Assembly (NCBI RefSeq): GCF_030758345.1 | Contig: NZ_JAVAMO010000026.1 | Location: 1-36,361 of the forward strand | Reading direction: 5' to 3' | Origin: Ruegeria discodermiae | GTDB lineage: Bacteria; Pseudomonadota; Alphaproteobacteria; Rhodobacterales; Rhodobacteraceae | DNA length: 36,361 nucleotides | Shown: piece after piece, positions 8,798 to 20,200 of the stretch | Position numbering within the stretch: position 1 is the first letter of the stretch | How the letters are laid out: each line of letters begins with the position of its first letter | Notes under the pieces: generated by a model | Seen by the model: only the letters and a program-made list of their open reading frames with translations | Database searches by the model: none | What the model was told of the DNA's origin: nothing | Made by a program: the position numbers and the translations under genes

Positions 8798-10009
<1,212 letters not shown>

Positions 10010-10046
10010 AAACGGTATGGTGTCGCGTTCAACCCAGTGAGGTCAC

Positions 10047-10757
10047 ATGAATTACAAGGACTATAGCTATCTCTTCATCGTGACCTATGGCCGGTCCGGG
10101 TCGACCTTGATGCAAAGTCTGCTGAACTCGCTGGACGGCGTGCAGATCCGCGGTGAGAACTACAACGCGCTGTTTCACCTGCACCAGACCATCCGCACCG
10201 TCAACAAGACCAAGAGATTGTCGCGCAACAGGCGGATATCGAACCCGGATGAGCCCTGGTACGGGGCCGGCGATTTGCAACCGCTCCTGTACCGCAACAC
10301 CCTTCTCAATGCTTTCGTAAGCCATGTCCTGCGCCCGGATGACGGAAAAACCGTACTGGGCTTCAAGGAAATCCGGCACGCACCAACCAGCATGACCAAT
10401 TTCCAGTTCACCACCTACATGGATTTCCTGCTGGAAAGTTTTCCGGACGCCAAAATCGTCTTCAACACCCGCAACGTCGAGGATGTGGCCAAATCGGGGT
10501 GGTTCGCCCGGCAGGACCCGAAAAAGACTAAGGCCAAGATCCGGGCCTGCGACGACCGTTTCGCGCGGTATGATGCGTCATCGGACCGGACCATTCTGAT
10601 GCATTACGACGATTACGTGGCCGATCATTCCAAGATCGCCGAGCTGTTCGCCTTTCTCGGCTATGACTATGATGAAGAGGCGGTTGCCTCGATCTTTTCC
10701 AAGCCGCTGGAACACGCCAAAGGGCTGCCCGGCCCGGCAAATCCCGGCCCATCCTAG
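10047..10757 (+). CDS. PAPS-dependent sulfotransferase
   Basis: 236 residues, ATG at 10047 preceded by GAGGT four bases upstream. The PAPS-binding loop YLFIVTYGRSGSTLMQSLL (YGRSGST at 14-20) and the 3'-phosphate motif IVFNTRNVEDVAKSGW (arginine 142, serine 150) are intact. RGENYNALFHL at 35-45 is shared with the second domain of the double sulfotransferase at 5913. The family transfers sulfate to carbohydrate or other hydroxyls. It sits between glf and gmd, so an activated-sugar product or the growing glycan is the likely acceptor. No membrane segment is seen. The exact acceptor cannot be read from sequence. Confidence 0.85.
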   Translation: MNYKDYSYLFIVTYGRSGSTLMQSLLNSLDGVQIRGENYNALFHLHQTIRTVNKTKRLSRNRRISNPDEPWYGAGDLQPLLYRNTLLNAFVSHVLRPDDGKTVLGFKEIRHAPTSMTNFQFTTYMDFLLESFPDAKIVFNTRNVEDVAKSGWFARQDPKKTKAKIRACDDRFARYDASSDRTILMHYDDYVADHSKIAELFAFLGYDYDEEAVASIFSKPLEHAKGLPGPANPGPS

Positions 10758-10854
10758 CCCGTTGCAAGCCCCTCTCCGAGACGGTAGGGCATGTAGGCAA
10801 TGGCAAAGACCGGGCTTTCGGCGCGCGATCCGGCCGCAACACAGGATGATCTGA

Positions 10855-11976
10855 ATGACCAAAAAGGCATTGATTACCGGCGTCACCGGGCAGGACGGGT
10901 CTTATCTGGCCGAATTCCTGTTGGAAAAGGGCTATGAGGTGCATGGCATCAAGCGCCGCGCCTCGTCTTTCAACACCCAGCGGGTCGATCACATCTATGA
11001 GGACCCGCAGACCGATCATGCCCGGTTCCGCCTGCATTACGGCGATCTGAGCGACAGTTCGAACCTGACCCGCATCATGCGCGAGGTGGAGCCCGACGAG
11101 GTTTATAACCTGGGCGCGCAATCCCATGTGGCGGTCAGTTTCGAGGCCCCGGAATACACCGCCGATGTGGACGCGATGGGCACGCTGCGCCTGCTGGAAG
11201 CGATCCGCTTTCTCGGGCTTGAGCAAAAAACCCGCTTCTATCAAGCCTCGACCTCGGAGCTGTACGGACTGGTGCAGGAAACGCCCCAGCGCGAGACCAC
11301 GCCGTTCCACCCGCGCTCGCCCTATGCGGTGGCCAAGCTCTATTCCTACTGGATCGCGGTCAATTACCGCGAAGCCTACAACATGTATGCCTGCAACGGC
11401 ATTCTCTTCAATCACGAGAGCCCGCGGCGCGGCGAAACCTTTGTGACCCGCAAGATCACGCGGGGTCTGGCCAATATCGCGCAAGGTTTGGAAACCTGCC
11501 TCTATATGGGCAATATCGACTCCTTGCGCGACTGGGGCCATGCCAAGGATTACGTGCGCATGCAGTGGATGATGCTGCAGCAGGAGGCCCCTGAAGATTT
11601 CGTCATCGCCACCGGCAAGCAATATTCGGTGCGCCAGTTCATCGCCTGGTCGGCGGCTGAACTGGGGGTCACGCTGGCCTTCTCCGGCGAGGGCACTGAT
11701 GAGATCGCCACCGTCACCGCAATCGAGGGCGACAGCGCGTCAGCGCTCAAACTGGGCGACGTGATCATGCGCATCGACCCGCGCTATTTCCGCCCGGCAG
11801 AGGTGGAAACGCTGCTGGGCGATCCCTCGAAAGCCAAGCAGAAACTGGGCTGGGAGCCCGAGATCACCGTGCAGGAGATGTGCGCCGAGATGGTGCGCGA
11901 GGACCTCAAGACCGCCCGCCGCCACGCGCTGCTAAAAGAACACGGCATGGATGTGCCGGTCTCGGTCGAGGGGTAG
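10855..11976 (+). CDS. gmd: GDP-mannose 4,6-dehydratase
   Basis: 373 residues, the normal length. It converts GDP-D-mannose to GDP-4-keto-6-deoxymannose, the first step to GDP-L-fucose. The Rossmann motif [18 protein letters not shown] (residues 5-22), the [15 protein letters not shown] segment, the catalytic STSELYG and the [12 protein letters not shown] motif (catalytic tyrosine and lysine) are all present, as is [21 protein letters not shown] lies upstream of the ATG. The stop is four bases before the start of fcl, so the two are almost certainly co-transcribed. Confidence 0.97.
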   Translation: MTKKALITGVTGQDGSYLAEFLLEKGYEVHGIKRRASSFNTQRVDHIYEDPQTDHARFRLHYGDLSDSSNLTRIMREVEPDEVYNLGAQSHVAVSFEAPEYTADVDAMGTLRLLEAIRFLGLEQKTRFYQASTSELYGLVQETPQRETTPFHPRSPYAVAKLYSYWIAVNYREAYNMYACNGILFNHESPRRGETFVTRKITRGLANIAQGLETCLYMGNIDSLRDWGHAKDYVRMQWMMLQQEAPEDFVIATGKQYSVRQFIAWSAAELGVTLAFSGEGTDEIATVTAIEGDSASALKLGDVIMRIDPRYFRPAEVETLLGDPSKAKQKLGWEPEITVQEMCAEMVREDLKTARRHALLKEHGMDVPVSVEG

Positions 11977-11980
11977 CGCC

Positions 11981-12949
11981 ATGAAGATCTATGTGGCCGG
12001 CCATCGCGGCATGGTGGGCGGCGCCATCCTGCGCAGGCTGCAGGCGCGCCGGGAGGCAGGCGAGGATCGGGAGCTGGTCACCCGCACCCATGGCGAGCTG
12101 GATCTGATTGACAGCGCGCAGGTGCGTGATTTTTTCCAGACCGAGCGCCCCGACCAGGTGGTGCTGGCCGCCGCAAAGGTCGGCGGGATCGTGGCCAATA
12201 ACAGCTACCCGGCCGAATTCATCCGCGACAATCTGATGATCCAGTGCAACGTGATCCATGCCGCCCATGAGGCGGGCGTGCAGACCCTGCTGCAACTGGG
12301 ATCAAGCTGCATCTACCCCAAACTGGCGCCGCAGCCGATGGGTGAGGACGCGCTGCTGACGGGCACGCTGGAACCCACCAACGAGCCTTATGCCATCGCC
12401 AAGATCGCAGGCATCAAGCTGTGCGAAAGCTACAACCGGCAATATGGCCGCGACTACCGCTCGGTCATGCCCACCAATCTTTACGGGCCGGGCGACAATT
12501 TCCACCCCGAGAACTCTCATGTGCTGCCCGCCCTGATCCGCCGCTTCCACGAGGCCGCCCAGAATGGCGCACAAGAGGTCGGCATCTGGGGCAGCGGCAC
12601 GCCCCGCCGCGAGTTTCTGCATGTGGACGACATGGCCGAGGCCTCGCTCTTTGTGCTCGACCTGCCAAAAGACGTCTATGACGCCAATACAGAGCCTATG
12701 TTGAGCCATATCAATGTCGGCACCGGCAGCGATGTCAGCATTTTGGAGCTTGCCCAGATGGTGGCCCAGGTGACCGGGTTTCAGGGCCGGATCACCACCG
12801 ACCCCTCCAAGCCCGACGGCACCCCGCGCAAGCTGATGGATGTCTCTCGGCTGAGCGATATGGGCTGGCGCGCACGGGTCACGCTGGAGCAGGGATTGGC
12901 CGAGACCTATCGCTGGTTCCTTGCAAATCAGGACACATTCCGGCGGTAA
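11981..12949 (+). CDS. fcl: GDP-L-fucose synthase (epimerase/reductase)
   Basis: 322 residues from the ATG at 11981, which has GAGGGG just upstream overlapping the end of gmd; the longer open frame adds an unlikely N-terminus. It epimerises and reduces GDP-4-keto-6-deoxymannose to GDP-L-fucose using NADPH. Seen: the nucleotide-binding [11 protein letters not shown] (residues 6-16), [18 protein letters not shown], the catalytic [24 protein letters not shown] (tyrosine and lysine of the short-chain dehydrogenase triad) and [20 protein letters not shown]. Length matches E. coli Fcl. With gmd and manC it makes a complete GDP-mannose to GDP-fucose branch. Confidence 0.97.
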   Translation: MKIYVAGHRGMVGGAILRRLQARREAGEDRELVTRTHGELDLIDSAQVRDFFQTERPDQVVLAAAKVGGIVANNSYPAEFIRDNLMIQCNVIHAAHEAGVQTLLQLGSSCIYPKLAPQPMGEDALLTGTLEPTNEPYAIAKIAGIKLCESYNRQYGRDYRSVMPTNLYGPGDNFHPENSHVLPALIRRFHEAAQNGAQEVGIWGSGTPRREFLHVDDMAEASLFVLDLPKDVYDANTEPMLSHINVGTGSDVSILELAQMVAQVTGFQGRITTDPSKPDGTPRKLMDVSRLSDMGWRARVTLEQGLAETYRWFLANQDTFRR

Positions 12950-12979
12950 TACCCGCGACGCTTTTGGGATTTTGAGCAT

Positions 12980-14425
12980 ATGACCGACGATCTGACCCCG
13001 GATATTCATCCCCTGCTGCTTTGTGGCGGGTCGGGCACGCGGCTCTGGCCGCTCTCGCGCAAAAGCTATCCCAAGCAATTCGCCCGATTGACCGGCGCGG
13101 AAAGCCTGTTCCAGGCCTCGGCGCGCAGACTCTCGGGGCCGGGCTTTACCGCGCCGATGGCAATCACCGGGTCCGATTTCCGCTTCATCGTCACCGAACA
13201 GCTGGCGGCGGTTGAAATCGCCCCCGCCGCCATCCTGATCGAACCTGAGGGCCGCAACACCGCCCCCGCGATCCTGGCCGCCGCGTTGGCGCTGGAGGCG
13301 CGCGCGCCCGGTGCGCTGATGCTGGTGGCCCCCGCCGATCACGTGATCCCTGACGCCGCGCAGTTTCGCGACGTGGTGCAGGCGGCGGCGCCCGCCGCAG
13401 AAGCGGGCCGCATCGTCACCTTCGGCATCCGCCCCGACCGGGCCGAAACCGGCTATGGCTGGCTGGAACTGTCCGAGGCCCCGGATGCCGATTTCGCGCC
13501 GACCCCGCAAGTGCTGAAAGGGTTTGTCGAAAAGCCCGACGCCGCCACCGCGCAGGCCATGCTGGAGGGCGGGCAGCACCTGTGGAATGCGGGCATTTTC
13601 CTGTTCTCGACCACCACGCTGATCGCTGCCTTTGAAACCCACGCGCCCGAGATGCTGGCGGGCACCCGCGCCGCTGTTGAGGGGGCCGAGCGTGATCTGG
13701 GCTTCACCCGGCTGGCCCCCGAGCCCTGGGCGGCGCTCGACGATATCTCGATCGATTACGCGGTGATGGAGAAATCCGACAATCTGACCGTGATGCCCTA
13801 TGGCGGGGCCTGGTCCGATCTGGGCGGCTGGGATGCGGTCTGGCGCGACAGCGGACCGGATGCGGCAGGTGTTGTCACCTCGGGCCCCTCCACTGCGCTG
13901 GACTGCGAAAACACCCTACTCAGAGCCGAATCCGACGCGCAGGCACTGGTCGGCATCGGGCTGAGCGACGTGATCGCCGTGGCCATGCCCGACGCGGTGC
14001 TGGTGGCCCATAAGGATCGCGCGCAGGAGGTCAAGCAGGCCGTCGCCGCACTGAAAGCCAAGGGCGCGCCCCAGGCCGAGACCCTGCCCCGCGATTACCG
14101 CCCCTGGGGCTGGTATGAAAGCCTGGTGGTGGGCGAGCGGTTCCAGGTCAAGCGCATCCATGTAACCCCCGGCGCGGCGCTGTCGCTGCAGAGCCACCAT
14201 CACCGCTCCGAGCATTGGATCGTGGTGGAAGGCACCGCCAAGGTCACCGTGGATGACGAGGTGCGGCTGGTGACCGAGAACCAGTCGGTCTATATCCCGC
14301 TGGGCGCGGTGCACCGGATGGAGAACCCCGGCAAGGTGCCGATGGTGCTGATCGAGGTGCAGACCGGCACCTATCTGGGCGAGGATGACATCATCCGCTA
14401 CGAGGATGTCTATGCGCGCACCTGA
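12980..14425 (+). CDS. manC: Mannose-1-phosphate guanylyltransferase / mannose-6-phosphate isomerase
   Basis: 481 residues, the standard bifunctional type II PMI/GMP size. The nucleotidyltransferase domain carries GGSGTRLWPLSRKSYPKQF (16-34), APADHVI and FVEKP (182-186), and makes GDP-mannose from mannose-1-phosphate and GTP. The C-terminal cupin (about 374-475; RPWGWYESL, HHHRSEHWIVVEGTA, IPLGAVHRMENPG) isomerises fructose-6-phosphate to mannose-6-phosphate. Together with gmd and fcl it feeds GDP-fucose synthesis. Phosphomannomutase, needed between its two reactions, is absent here and must be elsewhere. It starts 30 bases after fcl, with no strong ribosome site. Confidence 0.96.
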   Translation: MTDDLTPDIHPLLLCGGSGTRLWPLSRKSYPKQFARLTGAESLFQASARRLSGPGFTAPMAITGSDFRFIVTEQLAAVEIAPAAILIEPEGRNTAPAILAAALALEARAPGALMLVAPADHVIPDAAQFRDVVQAAAPAAEAGRIVTFGIRPDRAETGYGWLELSEAPDADFAPTPQVLKGFVEKPDAATAQAMLEGGQHLWNAGIFLFSTTTLIAAFETHAPEMLAGTRAAVEGAERDLGFTRLAPEPWAALDDISIDYAVMEKSDNLTVMPYGGAWSDLGGWDAVWRDSGPDAAGVVTSGPSTALDCENTLLRAESDAQALVGIGLSDVIAVAMPDAVLVAHKDRAQEVKQAVAALKAKGAPQAETLPRDYRPWGWYESLVVGERFQVKRIHVTPGAALSLQSHHHRSEHWIVVEGTAKVTVDDEVRLVTENQSVYIPLGAVHRMENPGKVPMVLIEVQTGTYLGEDDIIRYEDVYART

Positions 14426-14497
14426 CCTGCCCACCCCGTTTCCGCCCCCGCAGGATCATGGCGCAAACCACAAAACCAAATCGGAGTACGGCCCCCA

Positions 14498-15268
14498 ATG
14501 ACACTGCCCAGAATACAGGCCCCCTTTGTCATCTGGACCCTGCAACGAACCGGCGGGACAAACTTCAACAATTGCCTCAACCACCTGTCCGACTGCCCAA
14601 GACTGCAGGACGAAGCGTTCAATCCCGGCCGGGAACAGGGCCACCTGACCGAAGCCTGGAAACGCAGCAAGGACACCGACGCGCTGCGACGGGATATCGG
14701 GGCGGTCTGCGCCCAGCACCCAAATTTCAAACATTGCGTCGAATTGGTGCCCTGGCCGGTCAATGAGGTTCTGACCGAGGTCACGCTGACCCATGGCTAC
14801 AGCCATATCTTCCTCTATCGCCGCAACCCGCTGGAACGCATCCTGTCCCGGGAATATGCCCGCAGAACCTCCACCTGGGGCCCCCGGCAGGCGCAGGCGA
14901 CCGCCGGCAAAGACATCTCGGGTGCCATGGAGGACCCGCTGGACGCTGACGCCGCAATCCGCCACGAGACGATGGCAAACACCCGCCTGAACCGGGTCTG
15001 GACCGCGCTGGAAGCCGCCGGAGCCACCCCGATCCCGATTTCGTTCGAAGAGCTTTACGCAACCGATGAAACCGTGGCGCGGCAGAGCCTTGAACGGGTT
15101 TTTGCCGGACTCGGACAGGTGCTGAGCGCGGATCAGACCACCGAGATCATGGACATGGTTCGAACGCGCGGCGATCAGAAAACCCGCGACAGGTACAGCC
15201 AGTTCAAGGGCGTCGGCCAGGTGAAAGAGCGGCTCGCCGAGCTCCCGTCGCTCCTGTGCAGCACCTGA
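14498..15268 (+). CDS. Sulfotransferase-family protein
   Basis: 256 residues, ATG at 14498 with GGAG at 14483-14486. The N-terminus FVIWTLQRTGGTNFNNCL (residues 10-27) is a PAPS-loop variant in which RTGGTNF replaces the usual RSGSTxL. The 3'-phosphate motif IFLYRRNPLERILSREYA (104-121) is clear. A segment ending PISFEELY resembles the late strand of the fold. It lies between manC and a glycosyltransferase gene, 23 bases before the latter. Sulfation of the glycan is the likely role; the substrate is unknown. The P-loop lacks the usual lysine, but arginine at this place occurs in bacterial members. Confidence 0.72.
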   Translation: MTLPRIQAPFVIWTLQRTGGTNFNNCLNHLSDCPRLQDEAFNPGREQGHLTEAWKRSKDTDALRRDIGAVCAQHPNFKHCVELVPWPVNEVLTEVTLTHGYSHIFLYRRNPLERILSREYARRTSTWGPRQAQATAGKDISGAMEDPLDADAAIRHETMANTRLNRVWTALEAAGATPIPISFEELYATDETVARQSLERVFAGLGQVLSADQTTEIMDMVRTRGDQKTRDRYSQFKGVGQVKERLAELPSLLCST

Positions 15269-15291
15269 TCCGGCGCCGGCACTGACCTTTC

Positions 15292-17172
15292 ATGACGTCA
15301 CCGCAGATCTCTGTCATCGTACCGGTCCACAATGTGCAGGACCATATCGGTGCCTGCCTGACCAGCCTGCGCGACCAGAGCTTCACCGATTTCGAGGCGA
15401 TCGTCATCGATGACGGCTCGAGTGATGACAGCCCCGCCCGGCTGCGCGCCGCCATCGGTGAGGATACGCGGTTCCAGGTGATCCAGCAGGAAAACAGGGG
15501 GCTGTCCGGGGCCCGGAATGTGGGTCTGAACAAGGCAAAAGGCACATTCATTGCCTTTCTCGACGGCGATGACCGCTATGCGCCCGAGTTTCTGGAGCAC
15601 ATGCACGCCGCCCTTGCCCAAAGCGGTGCCGACTGGGTCGCCTGCGGGCTGCGCAACATGTATGCCGATGGCGGCAGTGACACCCATTCCACCATCCATG
15701 ACGCGCCGGTTCTGGACCCGGACGCCGGACCATGCCTCTGGCCCCTGAGTACCTGGGACGAGGTGATCGCGCATTTCCCCTCGGCCTGGAACAAGCTCTA
15801 TCGCCGCTCGCTGATCGAGGGGCTGCACTATGACGAAGGTACCTGGTACGAGGATCACGCCTTTTTCCTGCGCGCGGCGGCGCGGACACAGACGTTGCTG
15901 CATCTGCCTGAGCCGCTCTATCTGCAGACCCGCGGGCGCGCCGGACAGATCACCACCAGCGATAGCGACCAAGTCTTCGACCAAATCACGGTGCTCGACA
16001 CGCTGGCAGACCTGATGGCGGGGCCGGAGAAACCCGACGGCACACAGGCGCTGGCCCGGCTCGCGCATCGGCTGTTTTACGAACGCGGCACCATCCTGCA
16101 CGACCCCGACCGCCGCACCCGTTTCCTGACCGCTGCCCGGGACTGGCTGGCCGCCCGAGGTCTACCACCCCGGCCCGGCCCCGAACGGCCACCCAGTTGG
16201 GCGCTGGAACTGACCGGCACCTGCCCGCTCAGCGTGATCATCCCGTGGGATGGGCAGGACGATCCGCTGCGCGTCACGGCCACCACACTGGCGCAGCAAA
16301 GCCAGGCCGGGATCGAGACCCTGATCGTGGCTGATGACGCAGCCACAGCAGCGCGGGGGGCGGCTCTTGCCAGCGAGGCTGGGCTGCACGAGCCGCGCGG
16401 GCTGTGCAGCGACAGGCCCGGGCCGGGCCCCGCCCGCAACACCGGGCTGACCCAGGCGCAAGGCGAATTGGTGGTCTTTGCCGATGCCGGTGACAGGCTG
16501 TTACCCGATACGCTGGCCCGCTGGACCGACAGCATGCTGCGCGATGCGGCCGATCTTGGCTTGTCGCAATTCCACATGGGCCGGCGGGAGGACAGCCCGG
16601 TGCATCAGGGCTTTCACGATATGGCGCTGCTGGGAACCGAGCCCCCCGAGACCGGCCCCCTGCCCCTGAATGCCGACCGGGCGCTGGCGCTGCATTGCTA
16701 CCCCACTGCCAAGATCTTCCGCCGCAGCTTTCTGAACGCCCATGGCCTGCGCTATGGCTGCGGGACGCGGTCGGATTGGCAGATCGGCATCGGCGCGACG
16801 CTGAGCGCCCGCAAGGCGCTCTATTTCGCCTGGCCCGGCGTAGAAAGCGCCGAAGCTGCGGAATGCCGCCAGCTCTGGACCGCGCAGATCGCACCTGCCG
16901 CCCTGGCCCAGATGTTGGACGAGGCCTGGGAGAGCTGGCCGCAGGACATTCGGGATGCCTTGCCCAAAAATTGGGCAAAACGGCTCTATACAAGGGCTTT
17001 GTGGGAAGTTTGGAGCTTTTCCGACCTCTCGCCGAAACAGCGGAGCCGGTTCCGGTTTGAAGCAATCAGAGAACTGCGCCAGCGCCGCTGGTTGTGGCAA
17101 TCCGGTCCGTTCGACCCCTATCTCTCCACTGCAATCTACGGCTTGGTGACACCGTCGGCACCCCGGCCCTGA
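15292..17172 (+). CDS. Tandem GT2 glycosyltransferase, second domain degenerate
   Basis: 626 residues. Domain one (1 to about 250) is a canonical GT-A family 2 enzyme: ISVIVPVHN at 6-14, VIDDGSSDDS, RGLSGARNVGLNKAKG and the metal-binding DGDD at 91-94. Domain two starts near 313 (LSVIIPWDG) and keeps GPARNTGLTQAQGELVVFADAGD (378-401 region), but DxD is now DAGD and the donor-binding DDGS stretch is altered. It may have weak or changed activity or serve for binding. The last 120 residues are helical and basic, which may mean membrane attachment. Part of the plus-strand polysaccharide run. Donor and acceptor are unknown. Confidence 0.85.
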   Translation: MTSPQISVIVPVHNVQDHIGACLTSLRDQSFTDFEAIVIDDGSSDDSPARLRAAIGEDTRFQVIQQENRGLSGARNVGLNKAKGTFIAFLDGDDRYAPEFLEHMHAALAQSGADWVACGLRNMYADGGSDTHSTIHDAPVLDPDAGPCLWPLSTWDEVIAHFPSAWNKLYRRSLIEGLHYDEGTWYEDHAFFLRAAARTQTLLHLPEPLYLQTRGRAGQITTSDSDQVFDQITVLDTLADLMAGPEKPDGTQALARLAHRLFYERGTILHDPDRRTRFLTAARDWLAARGLPPRPGPERPPSWALELTGTCPLSVIIPWDGQDDPLRVTATTLAQQSQAGIETLIVADDAATAARGAALASEAGLHEPRGLCSDRPGPGPARNTGLTQAQGELVVFADAGDRLLPDTLARWTDSMLRDAADLGLSQFHMGRREDSPVHQGFHDMALLGTEPPETGPLPLNADRALALHCYPTAKIFRRSFLNAHGLRYGCGTRSDWQIGIGATLSARKALYFAWPGVESAEAAECRQLWTAQIAPAALAQMLDEAWESWPQDIRDALPKNWAKRLYTRALWEVWSFSDLSPKQRSRFRFEAIRELRQRRWLWQSGPFDPYLSTAIYGLVTPSAPRP

Positions 17173-17201
17173 TCCGGGCTGGCATCGGGCCGGATCAGGG
17201 C
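17166..17201 (+). terminator. Strong hairpin straddling the GT2 stop codon
   Basis: GCCCTGATCCGG (17166-17177) pairs perfectly with CCGGATCAGGGC (17190-17201), a 12-bp stem with a 12-base loop. The TGA stop (17170-17172) is inside the left arm. No T-tract follows, so it may attenuate, act with Rho, or protect the mRNA 3' end rather than terminate fully. Confidence 0.45.
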
Positions 17202-17283
17202 GACAAACGCCATTGCATCTGCCCCACGCGCCGGGCAAACACGGAGCATAATCTCCATCATTTGCTCCAGGATCCCCAGCGGA

Positions 17284-20200
17284 ATGCTCATCTTTTCCAC
17301 CAACCGGTTTTCCGCCCTGTCCTACCGCGCCGATTTCATCCGGCACCCTTATGCCAACATCTCGTTTTTCGACACCGACCGGCAGCGCATCCTGTTTCAC
17401 CTGTCGCTGCGCCAGGAGGGCGGCCTTGCGGTCTGCAACCGCCGGGGTGACGGGCACGGCACTTGGGAAAAGGAGATCCACCAGCAGGTGACACTCAACC
17501 CCGATGGCAACAGGGTCGAGCTGCGCTTTGACCCGCCCCGGATCAGCGTGTTTCTCAACGGGCAAAGAATCTTTCGCTTCGGCGCCCGGATCGGGCGACC
17601 GCGCTTTCCGGATCTGGGGCAGATCGCGCTCGTCGACTATCAGGGCGGAATCCAGGCCAGCACGATCGACATGACACATAAGGGTGTCGAAGGCCCGGGC
17701 CTGACCCTGACCCCGCGGCTGGACCTGCGCGGGCGGCTGGACCGCCAATATCAACCCGGAGAGCTGCGCCTGGAAATCGACGGCCTTTCGCCCGCGCCAG
17801 CGCTGATCACTTCGACAGATGCCGCCGGCACGGCCCTGTGGTCGGTTCTGCCGGGCCGGGTCTGGCAGGGCTGCACGGACGAGGCCCCGCTGACGGTGCG
17901 GATCATGCAGGCGGATACGGTACGCGCGCAACAGGTCCTGCACCGGGCAGGGCTGCTCGCACAGGTGCAGGCCGCCCTGGAAACCGGCGATCTGGCGGGA
18001 GACCCGGTGCTGGCCACGCAGATCATCGAACATGCACGGTTTTCCGGCATCGCCGCGCTGCTCGAACCGCCGCTGCGCGACAGGCTGATGCGCCTGGCCG
18101 ATCAATTGGGCCTCGACCGGTTCCTGGACCCAGGCGACCAGCCCGATGACCCGCCCCTGTCGACCACGCCAGCGCCCGAAGATACCACGCTGCAAGAGAT
18201 GCTGGCCGAGGTTGCACAGGCTCTGAACAAGGCAGATACCCCCGATGCCCTGTCCCGGCTGCTGGAGGGGCTGGCACCGCCACCAGAAGCCATGCGCCCG
18301 CTCTTCTACGCCGCGCTGGCCGAGCCGTTCTGTCGGCGCGATGCCTTCGATCTGCTGCATGCCCACGCGCAGGCGCATACCGACATGGCCGCGGTGCCAC
18401 CCGGCGAGGATGCCTGGTTCAATTCCGGATTGCTGCCCTATCTGCTGCGGGATTTGCGGATCGACGAGCTCTGCCAGCTTCTGAATCAACTGGTCAATGA
18501 GACCGAGCGCTGGATCATGACTCCGCCGCTGGCCTGGACTATCCGCGCCGCCCTCGCCGACCCGAAGGTCACCAACGCCGAGCGCGAGAATATCATCAGC
18601 GCCTTTCTCAACTTTCTGAACCGGCGCGCCGGGGATTATTGGCAAAGAACGCCCTGCGCCCAATTGACTGAAACCGCCATCGCGCTGATCGCCGATTGTC
18701 CGCGCCTCAACCCGCGCCTCACCCCCTGGATCGAAACGATGGTGCTGCGAACGTATGGGATGTCCTGCTTGTTCTGGACCCGGATCGCGGAGCGCGACGT
18801 TACAATCTCGCCGCAGCTGACCGTGGCCCGGGACGCGTTTGCGGTGCTGACCAATTCCGGCAGCATGACCGGGACGCAGGCCGATGCGCTGGCCCTGTTC
18901 GACCGTATCGGCTGCCCCGACGCGCCGCGAATCCGGCGGGATCTGTTCGGCCCGGTCGGGCTGCCCGGCCCCGAGGCCCCAACCGTAGCCGCCCTGATGG
19001 GCGCCGGGCTTGATCCGACCGAGGCGGCGTTGCGTCACCTGGCGGCGCCGGATAGCCCCGCGGCGGAACCGGCACTGGAGGAAACGGTCCGCCTCAGCCG
19101 GGCGAGCCTGCCCGATCTTGTCGACAGGGCCCCGCATTATGCGCTGCAATGCACCACCAGCCGCCGCGCCATGGAGCTTCTGGCCACCGCCCGTGCCGGG
19201 GATGACCCGAAGGAGGGCTGCGCCGCGCTGTTGCCCGATCTCGACCGGCTCACCGATGCCGCCGCCCATTGGATCGGCGCGGGCCTGGCCCTGGGGCTGC
19301 TGAACGGGCTGCTCGATGCCGGGGCAGACATGTCGGCAGATTGTCTGCAAACCTGGCTAAAACAGGCTCTGCACAGGGCTGAAACAGAGAAATCCGATCC
19401 TGCGGACCCGGCCCGAACCCCGGCTCTGGCGATGCCCCTGCACGCCCTGCGCCGACGCGCAGCAGCGGGCCAGATCACCGCAACGGCCAGCCTCGCCGCA
19501 TTGGAAATCTCTGCCGCCACCGCGGACGTGCCCCCTGCCCTCCCGCTCGGGCCGGCCAATCCGCTCTTTGACACCTTGGTTCTTGTGATCTCGTGCCGCG
19601 CCAATCTCGACCGCCGCATTCCGCAATTGCGGGCGGGCTGGCTCTCGCGGCTGGAGGCACTGGGCGTACCTTATCTGATCGTTGCTGGCGACGGGGACGG
19701 CACCATCGAGGGGGATATCCTGCACCTGGATGCGCCGGATGATTACGAGGGCCTGCCGCAGAAAAGCCTGACCGCCATCCGCTGGGTGCATGACAACACC
19801 GCCTTTGCCCATATGCTGAAGATCGACGATGACTGCTTCCTCAACCCCGAGGAGTATTTCCAGTCTCTGAGCTTTCGGAAATTCGACTATTACGGCCGCA
19901 CCCTGACCCGAAGCGCGGGGCAGATGGACCGGGCCTGGCATTGCACCAAATCCACCTCGGACCGGGGGCGGCTGGAATTCGACAAATCCCCCGAGCCCTC
20001 CAGCTATTGCGATGGCGGATCGGGATATGCGCTCAGCCGGCATGCCATGACAGCCCTGCTGAAGGCCGCCGCGAGCACGACCGGCCAGGCCCTGATCCAG
20101 GTGTCCTTCATGGAGGACAAGCTGGTGGGCGATCTGCTGGCCCTGGGCGGCATCGCCCCCGCCAACGAGGATTACCATATCTCGATCCGCCGCCGCGCGC

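Noticed and set aside
12302-13642. Minus-strand open frame of 446 codons over fcl/manC
   Set aside because: Both plus-strand genes are unambiguous; the antisense product is low-complexity with no motif.
16501-19350. Minus-strand open frame of 949 codons across the GT2 and galectin-GT31 genes
   Set aside because: High GC keeps the antisense frame open. The plus-strand frames have clear glycosyltransferase motifs while this one has none.
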